Assembly: GCA_964036275.1 (NCBI GenBank)
Contig: OZ038437.1
Coordinates: forward strand, 6,763,804-6,827,803
Direction: 5' to 3'
Origin: Litoditis marina
Taxonomy: Eukaryota; Nematoda; Chromadorea; Rhabditida; Rhabditidae
DNA length: 64,000 bases
The position numbers were made by a program, and so were the translations under genes. Of this stretch, positions 12,601 to 24,243 are shown in pieces; the first letter of the stretch is position 1, and each line of letters starts with the position of its first letter. The notes under the pieces were generated by a model, which saw nothing but the letters and a program-made list of their open reading frames with translations, searched no databases and was not told the origin of the DNA.

Positions 12601-14153
12601 GACGTGAGCAAAATATTCTCGTCAGTTTTATGGTGTGTTGGTTGTGTTCGTGCAAAATGTTTCAAACACAAAACTCCTCACCTCCAGAGATTACTTCCCG
12701 TGGAGGCGTAGGCTGCTCCCTGATTCGTGTTTCCGTCTGAAATTAAACAGTCGATCTGTTTTAAAATGTTTTCTTTTCTGTGTTTCGTAATGTTCAGAAA
12801 TGGAGCAGAGGTCGTGTTGTTTGCCAATTTTGAACTAGTTCGTCTGTGTTCGTGTTTGAAAAGAGGTCATTTAATCGACTCATTTTGATTATTTCCAGAA
12901 ACGTTTTTTCTACAAGTTCATCGATTATATTTCGAGCTAACCAGAAGTTCTAGGATAACTGTGAAGTTCTAAACGGAAATCGCATCGAACTACTCGAAAT
13001 TTCCAAATTAAGAAACTATGTACTTAATGACAACCTCGGTAAATTACTGTTTCAAACGTTTTTTATCACAAGTGCACGACCATATCACCTGGGAACCAAT
13101 TCGTGTAACTCCACTGAGAACCGTCAGTCCAAGACCAAGAATCAGTAGTAATATGACTGGCTCCGATCCAATAATCAGACAGGCCCACGAACATCGATTT
13201 AACCGTTTCTGTGATGTACGACTTTTTTTTGACTTACCAGTTTGGTCGCATCATCATTGTACAAACTTTGCCATGTCCGTATTTTTTCGATTGTAGCTTT
13301 GGCTGGCTGAGACTTGCGACCTTTTCTCCAGAAACCAAAACGTATGCGAACGCTCCGAATGAGGGAAGTTTGCTTAATTATAGTATCATCTCATGAATTT
13401 GCAGTGCCTCAGATTACGCCATTTGTATGATATTTTCTAATTGATACATTACGTTGCGTGACTTTTTACCTCCGACGCGTGCTCCTTCGAATGCGCTCCG
13501 AATCGACACCAAATGTCCTCCCAAACTAGCACAAGTGTCTTCAGCGGAGAAAAAGTCGATCTCTTGATTCACGAATTTGTAGCATCTGTGACATTGTTTT
13601 AGTCATTTGAGCAACCCGGGACAGAAACTATCAGAATATTCACACTCGAAGATGGGTTCGCGTGAATCTACGTTAAACGTGGAGGAATTTCTGACATCAC
13701 TCAATATTTTCTTCTTGCAGTTCATCGACATGTTTTCAACCCGAGTCATAAATCACATACGTGCATGTGAATGAATCAACCAAGCAATGTTTGTTAATAG
13801 TTTTCAAGTAAACAAGAGTCAAACGAATCGATTTAAATCAAGTCAAGGATACACAGACGTATTGAAAAATGTGTAGTCCGCCAAAAGAGTGACAATCTAG
13901 TTATCAACTTGTCTATGGGGGGGGGGGGTTGAAAGTTGTACATAGAGAATAACCATAGATGAGTTGTGTTTCGACTTGATACACGCCATACAAGTTCGGG
14001 TCAAAAAATGCATATAAAACATAAAGCCTAACAATTTTATTCAACTTATAAGGCAACTAACCGGTCAAAGCGTTCTTCACATATGGTGTCGGTTGGGCAG
14101 TTTTCCCAGAATAAGGAGATTGGAATAAGCAACCAAAACACGATTGCCACCAT
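9658..14153 (-). pseudogene. Two-domain C-type lectin gene C with in-frame TGA (likely recent pseudogene)
   Basis: Exons: 14062-14153, 13470-13585, 13089-13208, 12682-12736, 12305-12459, 11802-11854, 11168-11270, 10644-10741, and a last exon 9658-9786. Lengths 92, 116, 120, 55, 155, 53, 103, 98 match the intact relatives. The product would be a secreted protein with a signal peptide, CPTDTICEERFDR, a first CTLD (DYWIGASH, WSWTDGSQW), a Cys/Pro/Thr linker (CPVCEMCPTT), then a second CTLD ending GAVCKK. Two defects: in the 98-nt exon the conserved Trp of the WYWTD motif is TGA (10665-10667), and the 66-nt exon is only a weak match near 9826-9880 with no AG acceptor. Everything else is splice-competent, so the damage looks recent; one sequencing error could account for the TGA but not the lost acceptor. 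Confidence 0.78.
11385..11580. repeat. GGTTAACC/ATTTAACC low-complexity array
   Basis: Repeated GTTAACCATTT and its complement-like variants (AACCGTTAACTGG) in an intron of lectin gene C. Similar palindromic repeats with GGTTACC lie at 22295-22500. Confidence 0.65.
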
Positions 14154-14177
14154 TTCCTAACAGAAAATAAGGCAAGT

Positions 14178-14221
14178 CTTATCGAACTATTGATCGTGGA
14201 GCTCGTGTGTTTCTTCTTATC
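14178..14221 (-). promoter_or_regulatory. Paired GATA sites upstream of lectin gene C
   Basis: CTTATC at 14178-14183 and 14216-14221 (GATAAG on the coding strand), 25-68 bases before the ATG at 14153. Same placement as in the intact lectin genes; an intestinal GATA input is inferred. Confidence 0.45.
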
Positions 14222-14229
14222 TTGGTGCT

Positions 14230-15195
14230 AGATAACTATAGTTCGTTTCACCAATCGATGACTTTCTACAGTAATCTTTCGAAAATTCAAACGCCTTTTT
14301 CTAGTCAACAAACATAATTTAAGATTCACTGTTTTGCATGCTTAAAGTACCCAAAGTGGAAAACGAAATCACAAAGTTTAAACAATGTACAACACCTACA
14401 AGATATGATAAATTCACTTAAAAGTTTTATAATCTTACTGTAGAGGGCTATTGTTCCGTGAAACAGACTATATTAGAACAATGCCGCCTCGTGTGATTTT
14501 GAAATATTTCTTGAACAGGCTCGCTTTTTGATAACCACTATACTGAATTTTAAGAAATAGTTCTTCGATAGTTGAAAAATTTTAAGAAATAGTTCTTCGA
14601 TAGTTGTTTACTACGCAGGTAACCTAAAACAGGATTAACAAACCGGTCAGATATAGAATATAATGGATGGACGGTATGGTAAGTTCAGTCATCATTCAAC
14701 TTCAAAGTTGGTTGATTCTTGAAAATATCAAAAGTTTTTTCAGAGGACAAACCGAGCAAATTCCAATTTCGTCGTATAAATCAAAACGCGAGTTTTTCAC
14801 CTTATTTCGAGCTGCGTGTAGTTCACGTGAGATTCGGCATGATAGTTTAGTTTTCGGTTCAAATTCAACGGGTGCTCAACAGTTGTGTGCGATTTTGTTG
14901 ATAAATGTCAGAGGATGTAGGAAAGTATAGTATGTATGTTTATTGATTTCGGAAAGTATCAATGAAAATAATAAACACACCACACTTATATATAATAACA
15001 ATATTAGCTATACATTAACAATGATGTCAGATAATTAATATATTCACAAGTATAACAATTAAAATAGGTTGATGATGAAAAAGAATAACATTATTAATGT
15101 ACATTACTCAATAATACATTAAATTATACAATATTCAGACCATATGTTGTATATGAAAGTTGAATAATTGTTAAATTTATTAGATATGGATTAAT
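14230..15195. other. AT-rich gap without a gene
   Basis: Very AT-rich from about 14930. A 29-base direct duplication (TTTTAAGAAATAGTTCTTCG...) sits at about 14550-14605. No splice-consistent coding exon seen. Confidence 0.5.
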
Positions 15196-15200
15196 TACAG

Positions 15201-15410
15201 GCGGCGTAGCAACCTCTCAACAATCTCATGAGATACCTCATGAGCTGTTCGCATGAGATTCTGTTGATTGCTATGCTACAACATTGAGAGTTCACGAGCT
15301 CATGAGGTATCTCATGAGAGGCTCATGAGGTATCTCATGAGGGGCTCATGATGTATCTCATGAGAAACTAATATGAACTTTTAGCGAGATTGGAGGAATT
15401 GCTACGCCGC
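15201..15410. mobile_element. Hairpin MITE family 4, copy 1
   Basis: Terminal inverted repeats GCGGCGTAGCAA / TTGCTACGCCGC flanked by CAG on both sides (15198-15200 and 15411-15413), taken as a 3-bp target duplication. The interior is made of repeated palindromes CTCATGAG and GGTATCTCATGAG. Second copy at 35746-35923. Confidence 0.85.
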
Positions 15411-15618
15411 CAGTAAAACAGTGATAGTAGCGACTCGCTCACTTTCGAAAATATAATAATCACAACTAACAGTAAAAAACTCGTCACTGTTAGTAAACCA
15501 CACATTTCTTTTATGTAGTCTTTTACATTCCTAGTGAGACTTGTACATATCGTACAGTTTGCTCTGACCTAAGTAAATAGATACTGTAGATTTGTAGAAG
15601 TCGCAATTGGAATGATGC

Positions 15619-15750
15619 TAACTGGAAGTAAACTGAATAGTCATGTAAAGTTAGCATTCTTAGTAAGGCATACTTTCTTATTGCACGTTCTCGAGTTTTG
15701 CTGTGTTTAACATGATTTACCTGGCTGTGCATAAATATGACTAACAGTAT
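15619..15750. mobile_element. MITE family 1, copy 3
   Basis: CTGGAAGTAAACTGAATAG at the left, CTAACAGTATA at the right; the interior matches the other copies. It directly abuts the truncated 5' end of the LINE. Confidence 0.7.
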
Positions 15751-15754
15751 AAAC

Positions 15755-18400
15755 TTCCACGTAGAAAACCAATCGAGAGAGAAAAAAACAAAACTCGTAA
15801 ACACATAAAGTGCATCAGTGATTGGTCAAATTGTGAGCAACCAACTGTTTGTTTGGGCGATTTCAATATACCTGAATTGAAATGGCCAGTAGCAGATGAG
15901 CTAAATGTATCAAGTACTGCCGAGAATTTTGTTGAAATGATTGAAGTTTGCGATATGAGCCAGTTTGTGACCTCTCCTAGCCGGAAAGATAAATTTCTAG
16001 ACCTACTATTCTGTAATATTGCTGACGTAATTGAAAACTGTCGCGTTAAGGCTCCTATTGGAACCAGCGACCACAATACTATATTCTTTGATATGAAAAT
16101 TTCACGCAAACCAAATGAACTGGTTTGGAAGAGAAACTATGAGAAAGCTGACTATGAAATTATTCGATCTTACCTAGCTTATGTTGACTGGTTAGGTTCC
16201 TTTTCCACAGTCAGTACTGTAGACCAGCTATACGAAATGTTTATTGCAATTCTGAATCATACCATAGTAATGTTTGTTCCAATGCGTAAGGTTATTGCCA
16301 AGAGCACTAACCTTCCGAGCTATTTGAGAAATATGAGTATGTATAGAGACGAATTGTGGGAAAGGGCTCATAGCTCTACGAATCCAACCCTATGGGAAGA
16401 GTATAGGACGTGTCTGCGAAGTATACGAAAGCCTTGAATAAGTTTAATAGATCTACTGAAAATGAACTAATTAGGAGAGGCGATTCAAAAACAATTTATA
16501 AGTTGGTGAATTCTCGCTTGAAAGAGAGAAAAAGTATATCAAGTATGATTGGCCCCAACAACACAATTTGTGTTACAGATTCGGATAGGGCAAATTTGCT
16601 CGCAGATTCATTCCAAAGTGTTGTTTCTACTGATAGTATTGATGTTCCTGTGTTTTCTGTCGACAATGTTGTACAACAGTTTGATAGAATTCTAATTGAA
16701 AAACTTTTGCGTACGTGGCCAATGTCCTACTCACAAACACCGGATGGAATTCCATTTAAGTATATTAAAAAGTTATCTGTTGAAATTTGTGGCCCTCTAG
16801 AATATATATTTAATTTTAGCTTGTGGAGAGGGGAGGATGGAAACATTCTCTTGTAACTCCTCTACCCAAGAAACCCCCTTTGTCAAACCCTCTAAACTAC
16901 AGACCAGTTAGCATCACATCAATATTTGCGCGACTTTTTGAAAAGATTTTGAAACGTGAGATGATTACGCACTTGAACGAAAATGATATCATATCTTCAC
17001 ATCAACACGGTTTTAGAAAGGGTAAATCTTTAGAAACACAGATGTTAGAATGTCTCAATGAATGGACTTTATCCCTCGATAGGAAAGAATGCGTTGATGT
17101 AGTGTATTTCGACTTTTCTAAAGCGTTCGATAGAGTTTCACATAAATTGCTAGTTCTTAAAATGGAGAAACTTGGATTTCACAGAATGATTATAGCATGG
17201 GTGAAAGAATACTTAACGAATCGCACGTTCGCAGTCAAGGTAAACTCAAGTTTTTCTTCGAATCGCAAAATAACTAGTGGTGTTCCACAAGGAAGTGCGC
17301 TTTCTCCTGTTCTGTTTAACATTTTCACGTGCGAATTACCTAACACACTTGCAGATTCGAGTCTAAAATGCAAGGTCTTCGCAGACGATACGAAAGTTTA
17401 TAAGTCGTTTATGCCTAGAGGTTTTAACAAAGAGCTGCAAAGTTGTTTAGATCGAATGTATAAGTGGTCTGTAGATTGGGGGTTATTACTATCAGTAGAA
17501 AAATCACAAGTTATGCATCTGGGCTACAACAACCCGAAGCAAAAATATACATTGAACGGAGCAGTTCTGAAGCAAGTCACTGAAAAAGTTAGAGATTTGG
17601 GTTTCTTGTTGAATAGCAGTCTTTCCTTCAAAGATCATGTGCGACATATTGTACAGTTAGCAAAATATAGAACTTACAATCTTTTCAAGGTATTGAAAAC
17701 CAATAAAGAAAATATTCGGATTAAAGCGTACAAAACCTATATTCGTCCAACGGTTGAGTTCGGAACAACGGTGTTTAATTCAGATAGAGGGTTCGTAAAG
17801 AAAATTGAATCAGTTCAGAATAATTTCACCAGAAAATTGTTCTTCCGGCTTGGTGGCTACAAATATTGCACTATTCCCAGCTCTTCATTCAGGAACAGGA
17901 AATTAAAATTGATATCATTGGAATCTAGAAGAAATACAACTGATTTAGTTATGATACACAAAATAATAACTGGACAATGTTGTCTAAATGCGATTGACTT
18001 TTTCACGTTCAAACGTTCACGTACCCGAGGTACAAAGGAGAAGATTGGCTTTCCAATACCAAAAACTAGTCATCGTGCACAGTTCTTCACTATTCGTGCC
18101 GGTTCAAAATACTTGAAACACAGCAAGAACAAAAATATGCCGAGTTCACTTGCGGCGGCCAAGAAATAATTTTCGGAAAAGCACTTATAACTGACCTTAC
18201 TATGTTTATTAGTCAAAACCCCATTGAAATGTCGATCGTTGTACTGTAGTCATATATATGCTCATTCAATGTTAACCTTACTGTTCACTATGTTTCGATT
18301 CGTGTTTTCATATTGCTCAAATTCGTTTGGTTTTATTCATTTTTTGTTCTCTCTATGTATCTCACATGCTTGCATGTAAATAAATCAATCTATAAAAATG
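15755..18400 (+). mobile_element. CR1-clade-like non-LTR retrotransposon, 5' truncated and frame-broken
   Basis: Reads endonuclease then reverse transcriptase. The first part (about 15775-16437) has the endonuclease signatures GDFNIPELKWP and SDHNT. The second (16410-16856) is the linker with an AKYTKALNKF-like region. The third (16823-18169) is the RT domain. Two frame changes, near 16410-16437 and 16823-16856, break what should be one polyprotein. The endonuclease begins mid-domain, so the copy is 5' truncated. A 3' UTR with ATAAATCAATCTATAAAAATG follows the stop. Clade assignment (CR1, as in the worm Sam elements) is from recalled similarity. Confidence 0.82.
16823..18169 (+). CDS. LINE reverse transcriptase domain ORF
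   Basis: Longest open frame of the LINE (up to 448 residues). Motifs in order: LNYRPVSITSIFARLFEKI, HGFRKGKS, VYFDFSKAFDRVSH (first catalytic Asp), SGVPQGSALSPVLFNIF, the active site FADDTK, and a C-terminal region with LNSSLSFKDHV typical of the thumb. The palm motifs are intact, but the frame breaks upstream and the missing 5' end make this copy non-autonomous. The first residues (to about residue 9) are probably shifted-frame artefact. Confidence 0.85.
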   Translation: MERGGWKHSLVTPLPKKPPLSNPLNYRPVSITSIFARLFEKILKREMITHLNENDIISSHQHGFRKGKSLETQMLECLNEWTLSLDRKECVDVVYFDFSKAFDRVSHKLLVLKMEKLGFHRMIIAWVKEYLTNRTFAVKVNSSFSSNRKITSGVPQGSALSPVLFNIFTCELPNTLADSSLKCKVFADDTKVYKSFMPRGFNKELQSCLDRMYKWSVDWGLLLSVEKSQVMHLGYNNPKQKYTLNGAVLKQVTEKVRDLGFLLNSSLSFKDHVRHIVQLAKYRTYNLFKVLKTNKENIRIKAYKTYIRPTVEFGTTVFNSDRGFVKKIESVQNNFTRKLFFRLGGYKYCTIPSSSFRNRKLKLISLESRRNTTDLVMIHKIITGQCCLNAIDFFTFKRSRTRGTKEKIGFPIPKTSHRAQFFTIRAGSKYLKHSKNKNMPSSLAAAKK

Positions 18401-18848
18401 AAACTCGAATTGAGAAGTTGAAAGAAGAAGACTATAGAAGGTTTAGTCAATATATATAACACAAATGCAAATTAATATTAAACACCATTTCAAACAAAAT
18501 TAAAATACGTTTGAAACCCACTACTCAGACACTTCCAAACGGTTTCTCTATCCAACGCAGGGTCCTCTAACCATTCGCTGATAACGACTGCGAACTCCAT
18601 GGTGACCACACGTAGACGACAGCACCCGGGAGACCAGGAATTTCCCGATTCTTCCCGGGAACTGCCCGATCGTGTCACACTGTACACGCCGGTCACAAAC
18701 CAAATGGTCCGTAATAGAGAATAGTCAGCCACTATGCTACCACCGTGGTTATCTCTGCTCCACAGACACTGAGACGAGATTCCGTTGAACAATCGACCGT
18801 GTGCACTGAAAAGTACAAGTGTCGCTTGAAGAGAGGCGGGCACTTATA
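18400..18848. other. Gap with no recognised gene
   Basis: AT-rich at the left, then moderate-GC sequence with CCCGGGAGACCAGG-like inverted bits near 18626-18665. No convincing exon. Confidence 0.4.
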
Positions 18849-19040
18849 GTCGTCGCCAACGGAAAGGCGGGAGGGTACTGTATGTCGTACTTTCTGCTGT
18901 GTACGCCCACATGTCTCTGACTCCAAAGCTTTCCGTTCATGTGCTCTAATAGCGCAGCGGTTAGCGCCCTGCCACAAAACTTTTGATCGCGGGTTCGATT
19001 CCGGCGAGAGACAGACATTTATAAATTTGGCACCCACTAT
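18849..19040 (+). mobile_element. tRNA-derived SINE-like repeat, copy 1
   Basis: A leader of about 110 nt beginning GTCGTCGCCAACGG and containing GCTGTGTACG is followed by a tRNA-like body: A-box TAATAGCGCAGCGGTTAGCG and B-box GGGTTCGATTCCGGCG. It ends with a short tail reading ATTTATAAATTTGGCACCCACTAT. Related copies at 23741-23931 (-), 29481-29670 (+) and 53925-54105 (-). Confidence 0.75.
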
Positions 19041-19361
19041 ACTGTATATCGCGTTTGGTGTTGTGTGGAGACACATGTATACGATTCGTCAACAACGTTT
19101 CTGTTAAACAAGTTTGTGTAGTGGTCTCCGCGCTTATCGAAATTTCGGGCCAGGTTCGAACGAGGCGGATGTTTTATAATATTGGCACGCACTGTACAGC
19201 CAGAAAGTGCATCGTTGAAGTAGTACGTTTATAAAATAACAACATGTGATCTGAATTTCAAGTTAGGATTTTCTCTGTTGAATGCGATTGTGCGCAATGC
19301 GGAGTTTTTAGGTGCATTTTTACAGAAACCGAAAAAAGATGAATGTGCTTCTTGAACTACA

Positions 19362-19905
19362 TCGATCTAAAAATGCAACGTTTTGAGAAGTGAATGGGAG
19401 AATGCAATGGAGCATTCCCAGTTCTAGTTTCTTTTTGAGAACTATCTCATTTATAATATCAAACTATGGCCTTGAAAATCACGTAGAAACGTTTTCCACC
19501 ACGTGAAAACCTCGTAAAAGTATCGGAATAAAGTACAAGGCATAGAAAACTCACATTTCTCTTACTCGGCGCGCATCGTTGAGAATGTAAGCCCTGCTTA
19601 GCTCTCTATTACTGAAAACAGGTAAAATATAGTCGAGTCGATCTATCTGAAAAAGTAATGTTTTGAGAGGTGAATGGGAAGATGCAATTGAGCTCCCAGT
19701 TCTCGTGTTCTTCTGAGAATAATCCCATTGATAATATCAAACTATAGCCTTGAAAACCACGTAGAGTTTTTGAAACGTGGAATTCTCGTAAAAGTATCGG
19801 AATAAAGTCCAAGGCATCGCAAACGCACATGGTTTCCATTCGGCGCGTGTCGTTGTGACTGTGAACCCCGCTTAGCACTGTCTGACTGAAAATAGGAAAG
19901 ATATA
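19362..19905. repeat. Tandem duplication of a ~275-bp unit
   Basis: Unit 1 about 19362-19635 and unit 2 about 19640-19905 share a string of blocks in the same order: GAATGGGA, AATATCAAACTAT, CGTAAAAGTATCGGAATAAA, CAAGGCAT, CGGCGCG, CTTAGC. Diverged by many substitutions. Contents unknown. Confidence 0.75.
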
Positions 19906-19909
19906 GTCA

Positions 19910-20400
19910 CGCCTGAACCGATTTTCACTATGGTATGTATTTCTGAAGGTTTCACAAACAGTGTTGTGCGTTTGATTATGTTGTATAATGGACAACTACC
20001 TCACATTTTAACTGAAGTGTACTGTTGCCGCGACTTTTGAAAATTGAACGAGAGCCAGCCATACAGTTCGAGACAAGATAGTGCAGCCACAGCGGTGAAT
20101 GTTTTCGTTAAACTCAACCAACAGAGTCTTGATGTTATTTACTTTCTAGTCTAGCTACTGACAGATTATAAAGTTCAATAAATCCCACACATAAGATAAA
20201 ACTTACGTAGATTCCCAGTTAAGTACTACAATCTGCCACAAATCAATGGAGAGCGTTTCACACTCCCAGGACTCTATCTCGCGCGTTCCACTCTGCCATT
20301 CCTAAATTATAGCTGCCAATAAATTATATTCCAAGCAATCTCATTCACTTCAGAGAGTTTGTGCGTTCATTGAAGTACGTTCATTTTTCTATCGCATATC
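19910..20400. other. Gap with no recognised gene
   Basis: No exon-like open frame with splice borders seen. Confidence 0.4.
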
Positions 20401-20401
20401 G

Positions 20402-20531
20402 TATATTTGAAGTAAATTGAATAGTTACATAAAGTTACCATTCCAATGAGGCATCGTTGTCTCCCATTGCACGTTTCTGAGTTCTTCTGTGTTTAATATG
20501 GTTCACGTGACTAGCAATTAACTGACAGTAT
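20402..20531. mobile_element. MITE family 1, copy 4
   Basis: ATTTGAAGTAAATTGAATAG to AATTAACTGACAGTAT with the family interior (GCATTGCACGTTTCTGAG-like, CACGTGAC). Confidence 0.7.
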
Positions 20532-20652
20532 GATTCGTTTCACCCATTGATACTCAGAACAGGCGTCGGTGCGAAACAGTACTATTTATACAGTGTGGCT
20601 GTCATATACATTCAATTTCCCTCTCGTCGTCTGACGTCTTTTCGTGGCACAG

Positions 20653-20894
20653 TATAGTTCCCACCACTCCTACTGAGACTCTTACAGTAACCTTACAAAC
20701 TTTCCGAAGGCCGTTGTGGAGCTGAAAATGAAGTTCGTAGAAAATTCTCTTGTATATTTACTCTACCTAATCTACCTGGTAAGAAGAAAGAGGTACACAA
20801 ATCCTCAACTTTTCCGATCAAAAATAAGTTAGTAAAACGACTTGGAAGTTTCGGAATCCTACTGTAGGAGTCTCAGTAGGAATGGAAAAGACTA
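20653..20894. mobile_element. MITE family 5, copy 1
   Basis: Terminal inverted repeats: TATAGTTCCCACCACTCC then TACTGAGACTCTTACAGTA on the left, TACTGTAGGAGTCTCAGTA on the right. A second copy, sharing CTTTCCGAAGG and the same ends, is at 50390-50623; partial relatives lie around 47600-48300. Confidence 0.7.
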
Positions 20895-21307
20895 CACATT
20901 TCTAGATTTGTTGCAATATCGTTCCGACCAAACGCGAACTAGTAACTAACAGAGCGCGTTCCGAGTAGCAGGCGGGTACAGTAGATTTTAGTGGGCGGAG
21001 TCAATTGTGTTGGAAAGTTTCCAACACCCACCAGCCTAATCAAAATTATTGTACAAACTGGGTATTGAACTCAGCTGGGATAGGTGGCGCAGCGCCCACA
21101 AGTAGCCGGCCATCTGAACATGATCGCCAGAACTAAGAACAGTTATATCCAACCATCTTTTCTGACCGTGTTTTAATGTTAAATTTTTTTTTTCGGCTCA
21201 TCCACGCGTGTTTTTGAAACTGCCGTCTGCCGTACGCAATCGAGTTAACACTGCAGAAGTTGAGGATACAGTATTATGCCATCTCGGAGTAGAAAAGTTC
21301 AACTTAC

Positions 21308-22023
21308 CCTCAATGCCTGGTTGAGTGGTTCTAGCCGCAGCCCTTCTCTGATCGTCGAGGTTAGTCTTTTGCAGCGAAGAAATGGTAGCGATTCCATAGA
21401 AATCGCTAGCGGCATGTCGGAAGTTATGCTGTCCACCTGTAAAATTTCATGTGAAACGTGAAAAAACACAATAGACTCCAAGAACGTGCAATAAGAACCA
21501 CTTCCAGTAGGGTGTGCGAAAGTCTGAGTTATAGTTTGGATATTGCAAACTACAGCTGACAGCAGAGGAATCAAACTACAAATACAGCAGATGAGGCCAA
21601 CATCCACCGGTCGTTTCTGAACTACACTTTCATGTTTCCTTATGTGAAAAGCGTGACTGCAGCTTTCAATAAGCGTTGCACGCAACGATCTAACTTTTGC
21701 GTAATCGACTGCAATGCGTAACCAATTCGGTTGTTGGCTGTCTTTGTAGTGAAATAACGACGCAAACACATTCTGCCTCGCGGGAAGTTCACGTGAAAAT
21801 AACATGAGATGGAACATACCGTGCCAATAGCCGAAGTAGCCAATATGTTCTCCAAATCCACACAATGTCGATCGCAATGCACATTCTCCGGACGTAACGC
21901 AGAAATGATCTCAGGCGATATCAGCGAGTTTTCGAAGAACAGACGTTTGGCTCGGATCTGTTTGTTTCGCAGACGCTCGGCTAGATAAGGAAGTTTCTCG
22001 GCAAGGGCGTCGCGGTAGTTTCG
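21308..22023 (-). CDS. Unrecognised two-exon gene fragment
   Basis: Two phase-0 exons with good borders: 21820-22023 (68 codons, after TTTCCAG, before GTATGT) and 21308-21436 (43 codons, after TTTTACAG, before GTAAGT). The first encodes a basic, helical-looking segment (EKLPYLAERLRNKQIRAKR, then FFENSLISPEIISALRPEN), which faintly recalls a death-fold/CARD-like helix pattern, but this is not strong enough to name. I could not find a start codon exon or a following exon in frame, so it may be a gene remnant. Confidence 0.35.
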
Positions 22024-22294
22024 CTGGAAATGTAAAGTTTTCAAAGTTTTCACGGCAAAACTTGTTCAAGTTCTTTCAAAACAGACTATTTTTCAGAATG
22101 GGAGAAATTCTCGACTAGAGTCATTCAACTCCCAATAAGTTTAACAATATGAGTTCAGGCCAACTCAGTTTGTTAATTGTCTGTTCATTTTTTTAATAAC
22201 GAGTCAGGACGGATGAAAGATTTTCTAGTGTTTTGAAACTAAGGAACAAGAAGATAAAAAGGACATGAAAACTTCAGGGTCAAAGTGAAAAATG

Positions 22295-22500
22295 AACCGA
22301 TTTTATATGTAACCGGGTTTATTGAAGTAACCGGTTTTTGGTAACCTTTTTCCTGCTTCCTCACAGGTAGCCGGAAGATAATCTGACAATTTCGTTCGAA
22401 AAAACAGATTATCGGTTCTTCATTTTTGGTTACCAACCGGTTACCTACTAAGATTACCTGAAAAATGGTTACCAAAAATCGGTTAGGTTACCGAAAAACC
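22295..22500. repeat. GGTTACC/AACCGG palindromic low-complexity array
   Basis: Recurrent GTAACCGG, GGTTACCAACCGGTTACC and TTTTTGGTAACC units, resembling in style the GGTTAACC array at 11385. Confidence 0.65.
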
Positions 22501-22942
22501 CGGATATAGAATTAACCCAAAAAATGAGTTAGGGAACCAGATTTTTTCGCAAAAACTCACAATAAAAATTTTCTCGGTGTCAAGTCGACACAGTTTCGGT
22601 GAATTGAAATTCGGCATATGGAGGTCCGTGTTCACCAGCATTAATAGAGGACACTGAAAATTACGTATACCGTTAGTCAATTACACAGTCACGTGAAACA
22701 TTTAACTCGAATAGTCCGAATGCAGTGGAGTAATATTAATAAAGTAAAGAGTTTGCCAACCCAATTAGTTTGTCCACTACAAACCTTAGTCAGCTAGTCA
22801 TTTCCGACATTTAGCAATCCAAATGCCGATTGAGATGTTCTCTTCGATTGATGACTCAACCTTAGTTGAAATGTGAAATTATTCAAGGTTAAGTATGAGC
22901 CTGTGCTCAGTCCAACTACTGGTAATAACGTTTGCAAGAATG

Positions 22943-23046
22943 TGTAATGTTAAACACAGCAGAACTCAGGAACGTCCAATGACAGAGTGTACGATGTCTC
23001 ATTAGAATGCTAACTTTACGTGACTATTCAGTTTACTTCTAGTGTA
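22943..23046. mobile_element. MITE family 1, copy 5 (inverted, one end lost)
   Basis: AATGTTAAACACAGCAGAAC through TTTACGTGACTATTCAGTTT in reverse orientation. A detached end-like piece (CAGTCACGTGAAACATTTAA) lies at about 22668-22708, so the original copy may have been split. Confidence 0.65.
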
Positions 23047-23049
23047 AGA

Positions 23050-23740
23050 TGGAGATAGATTTACAGATTGAGAGAGGTGAAGAGACTTAGATAAAAAAAA
23101 ACATGTCTGTGCCTCTGTTATTATGTTATAGCGCATTCTACCCATGAGGTTTGACTGCTTTTGCTGAATTGTAGAAATTTGAATCAATGAGCTATACTAG
23201 GAGTGAGTTCAGAACTCGAATGATTAGTGACTGGACTAAATTGTAATTCAATATCATATTTAATAAAAATGTACACTCCATTTTTCTTGAGTATTGAAAT
23301 AATTCTTAAAATTTCACGCGTTTCACATAAGTAGTTACTTGATCTGTAGGATAGTTTGCACATTTCCGAACTGGACTTGGGAAGCTTGGCAATAAATTTT
23401 CAAGGCAGTTTTTGAACATGTTGAAAAACTTCAAAACAGTATAAATTCATGTGTAGGGTTATTCTCCTTAGTTATATCTCGTTTTCTGAGAAACGTTCTG
23501 GAAAAATATGTTTTCTCCAAAAAAACAGTCTATAAAAGTTTTTGGCACGCTGCCAACAAGTCCAGTTGGAAAATGTGAGTACTATATTCACCTCAGTTGC
23601 ATGAAAGATGAGCGAGGGAACCTTAATAGGCTCAACGATGTAATTCATGTGTCTCTCTATCAACGCATTCCAGTGACGACATGTTTCGGATAACCGAAAG
23701 ACGCTTCCAGCTGGCAGCTGAAATCCACCAAACATTGATA
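23050..23740. other. Gap with no recognised gene
   Basis: AT-rich; no exon supported by splice signals and similarity. Confidence 0.4.
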
Positions 23741-23931
23741 TAGTAAGTGCCACATGTATAAATTTCTGAATCTTGCCGGAATCGAACCTGGGAGCAAAAG
23801 ATTCGTAGGAGGGCGCTAACCACTGCGCTATTAGAGCCAACAACAGGCGAGCTTTGGACTGGAAGACATGTGTGCGTACACAGCGAGAAGTGAGATATAC
23901 GGTGTTCTCCCGCTTTCCCGTTGGCAACGAC
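23741..23931 (-). mobile_element. tRNA-derived SINE-like repeat, copy 2
   Basis: Reverse-strand copy: leader GTCGTTGCCAACGGGAAAG, A-box TAATAGCGCAGTGGTTAGCG, B-box GGTTCGATTCCGG, tail with AGAAATTTATAC. Confidence 0.75.
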
Positions 23932-24243
23932 TATAACATAAATATTTCTCGAAATGCCATGTTCATATAAGACGGGTCCAACTAAATTTTTTCAAAATTT
24001 CCGTTTTTTTACCAAAATGTTGTCAACGGAGTGGGTGTGACACGTAAACCATTATTTTGTCAAAGTTGCTGTTGTATCTGAGAAATATTAGAGCCAACCC
24101 AAATGACAAGCGCCAACATGGATATTGAAGTCTGCCAAGTGATACTATGACTGCTCAACACCTGGCAAGTGATATTATAACTGCTCAACACTGACAATTG
24201 CCAGGAACGATCCTCTTTCTTGACACGTGTCGACCAGGTTTTG

